Assembly: GCA_030044375.1 (NCBI GenBank)
Contig: JASHVX010000149.1
Coordinates: 1-6,318, forward strand
DNA: 6,318 bases
Source: Nitrososphaerales archaeon
GTDB lineage: Archaea; Thermoproteota; Nitrososphaeria; Nitrososphaerales; Gagatemarchaeaceae
Direction: 5' to 3'
Shown here: positions 4,800 through 6,318 of the stretch, in pieces
Layout of the letters: each line of letters opens with the position of its first letter
Position numbering within the stretch: the first letter of the stretch is position 1
Made by a program: the position numbers and the translations under genes
The notes under the pieces: generated by a model
Database searches by the model: none
What the model saw: the letters and a program-made list of their open reading frames with translations, nothing else
What the model was told of the DNA's origin: nothing

Positions 4800-6318
4800 A
4801 TGGTCTTCGACTACCTAGGTCTGCCGCGCGAGTTCCCGAGGAGATTTGTCCCTCGCGGCATGCCCGTCGACTGGGAGTCGCTCTCCCGTGTCTTCGAGGA
4901 GCTGAGGGCGAGGCCGATAGAGTCCAGAGAGCACCTCGAGAGGTGGCTGGCCGACGAGGACGAACTGAACGCCGTCATCTACGAGAAGAGGGCGCTGACA
5001 ACGATAAACTACTCCAGGCAGACAGACAATGATGCGTTCAAGAAGGCATATTCGGACTATTTCCAAGAGCTCGAACCCAACGTCAAGCTCGCCAGCTTCG
5101 AGCTGGCGAAGAGGTACTCGTCGTCTCCGGCGAGGAAGGACCTTCCCCGCCCTCGGTACCAGATGACGGACCGGGTCAGGGACAACGCGGTCGGCATCTT
5201 CAGGGAGGCGAACGTGCCCCTCGAGAAGGAGGACGCCGGCCTGGCCGAGAAGTACCAGGCCACCGTGGGTGCGATGACGGTCCAGTTCAGGGGCGAAGAA
5301 AGGACCATCCAGCAGATGGGCAAGTTCCTCGAGCAGACCGATAGGCACGTCAGGGAGGAAGCGTGGAGGCAGACGGCTGCCCGCCTCCTGGGGGACTCGC
5401 AGAAGCTCGACGAGATATACGACGACATGGTCAGGGTCAGGGACGCCATAGGAAGGAACGCGGGCTTCAGGAACTACCGCGACTACGCGTTCCCCCTGAG
5501 GAACAGATTCGACTACACGCCGGAGGACTGCGAAAGGTTCCATGACGCTGTAGGGAAGTACTTCGTGCCCCTCAGCCGAGAAATCGACAAGGAGAGGGCG
5601 GACAAGATGGGCCTGGACCGGCTGATGCCCTGGGACATGCAGGTCGACCCTGCCGGGCGGCCGCCGCTGGTTCCCTTCAAGAAGACAGAGGACCTGGTGG
5701 ACGGCTGCTCGAACATCTTCAGGGAGGTCGACTCACAGTTCTCGAAGTACTACGACAGGATGACAGAGCTGGAGCTGCGCGACCTGGACAGCCGCAAGGG
5801 GAAGGCGCCCGGAGGCTTCCAGGATGAGTTCTCAGAGCTGAGGCTGCCCTTTATCTTCCTGAACGCGGCCGGGCGGGATGCCGACGTCAGGGTCCTCCTG
5901 CACGAGTCGGGCCACAGCTTCCATTCGTTCCTGATGAGGGACGCAGGTCTTCCTTACTATTACTCGGGCCAGAATCTGCCTTCCGAGTTCGCCGAGGTGG
6001 CTTCGATGTCGATGGAACTGATAGGCTGCGAGCACGTGGGAGGCACGTTCTATGGGCCGGAGGACGCCATGCGCTCGAACAAGGAGGAGGTGGCGTCGAT
6101 AGTCAAGCTGTTCGCCTGGGTCGCCACAATCGACGCGTTCCAGCACTGGGTGTATACCCACCCAGGGCACTCGGCCGCCGAACGCGCAGAGTCTTGGTCC
6201 TCGATCTTCAGGCGCTTCAAGGGCCTGGAGAGCTATGACGGTCACGAGCAGGCGCTCCGTTACAGATGGCAGCGCCAGCTCCACCTGTTCCAGTTCCCGT
6301 TCTACTACATCGAGTACG
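4800..6318 (+). CDS. M3-family zinc oligopeptidase (3' end beyond window)
   Basis: This cytoplasmic metallopeptidase would cleave short peptides, as do oligoendopeptidase F and related M3 enzymes. I translated 506 residues without interruption. The N-terminal half is helical and charged. The catalytic core carries H368-E369-S-G-H372 (LLHESGHSFHSF) with the third zinc ligand probably E399 in SEFAEVASMSMEL, matching the M3 arrangement. KAPGGFQ (335-341) and the end FQFPFYYIEY are also typical. The pattern resembles the roughly 550-residue M3 subgroup distinct from classical PepF, so about 50-60 residues are probably missing beyond the right edge. The ATG at 4800 is chosen for its TATA-like box about 30 nt upstream and because MVFDYLGLPREFPRRF starts the domain naturally. 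No signal peptide is visible. It is transcribed divergently from HMG-CoA synthase across a 268-bp gap. A housekeeping role in peptide turnover is the likeliest. Confidence 0.93.
   Translation, partial: MVFDYLGLPREFPRRFVPRGMPVDWESLSRVFEELRARPIESREHLERWLADEDELNAVIYEKRALTTINYSRQTDNDAFKKAYSDYFQELEPNVKLASFELAKRYSSSPARKDLPRPRYQMTDRVRDNAVGIFREANVPLEKEDAGLAEKYQATVGAMTVQFRGEERTIQQMGKFLEQTDRHVREEAWRQTAARLLGDSQKLDEIYDDMVRVRDAIGRNAGFRNYRDYAFPLRNRFDYTPEDCERFHDAVGKYFVPLSREIDKERADKMGLDRLMPWDMQVDPAGRPPLVPFKKTEDLVDGCSNIFREVDSQFSKYYDRMTELELRDLDSRKGKAPGGFQDEFSELRLPFIFLNAAGRDADVRVLLHESGHSFHSFLMRDAGLPYYYSGQNLPSEFAEVASMSMELIGCEHVGGTFYGPEDAMRSNKEEVASIVKLFAWVATIDAFQHWVYTHPGHSAAERAESWSSIFRRFKGLESYDGHEQALRYRWQRQLHLFQFPFYYIEY

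Noticed and set aside
4815..5543. Minus-strand open frame (242 codons) opposite the M3 peptidase
   Set aside because: It is an antisense shadow of a clearly conserved peptidase, with low-complexity Arg/Leu/Val composition and no motif.

Overview
The window is GC-rich, densely coded DNA that most likely comes from an archaeon. The evidence is a full-length HMG-CoA synthase of the mevalonate (isoprenoid lipid) pathway, no convincing Shine-Dalgarno sequences, and AT-rich TATA-like boxes about 27-30 nt upstream of start codons, as expected for leaderless archaeal transcripts. Arginine is largely AGG, and GTG and TTG starts are used. The lineage cannot be fixed from sequence alone. A high-GC member of Nitrososphaerota/Thermoproteota or Thermoplasmatota would fit, but this is inference.

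Layout. Positions 1-59 (+) hold the last codons of a gene whose product ends in a CxxC zinc-ribbon half. A run of minus-strand genes follows, read from high to low coordinates: HMG-CoA synthase (4516/4531 to 3143); a 58-residue Cys/His-rich putative zinc protein (2968 to 2792); a metallo-beta-lactamase-fold hydrolase (2795 to 2187), whose GTG start overlaps the previous stop as GTGA; a 14-TM MFS exporter of the DHA2 type (2096 to 624); and a SnoaL/NTF2-like protein (548 to 162). From 4800 to the right edge runs a divergent plus-strand M3-family zinc oligopeptidase, cut off by the window end. The 268-bp divergent gap at 4532-4799 holds both promoters and several short inverted repeats. No stretch over 300 bases lacks a gene.

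How the genes work together. Only the zinc protein and the hydrolase look like a true co-translated pair, with one TATA-like box and an overlapping stop and start. The other genes each seem to have their own TATA-like box, so the minus-strand run is probably several short transcription units. HMG-CoA synthase serves lipid precursor synthesis. The hydrolase has all metal ligands of the glyoxalase II/ETHE1-like group, and its tiny Cys-rich partner is the least explained element here. No CRISPR array, tRNA, rRNA, insertion sequence or phage gene was found.
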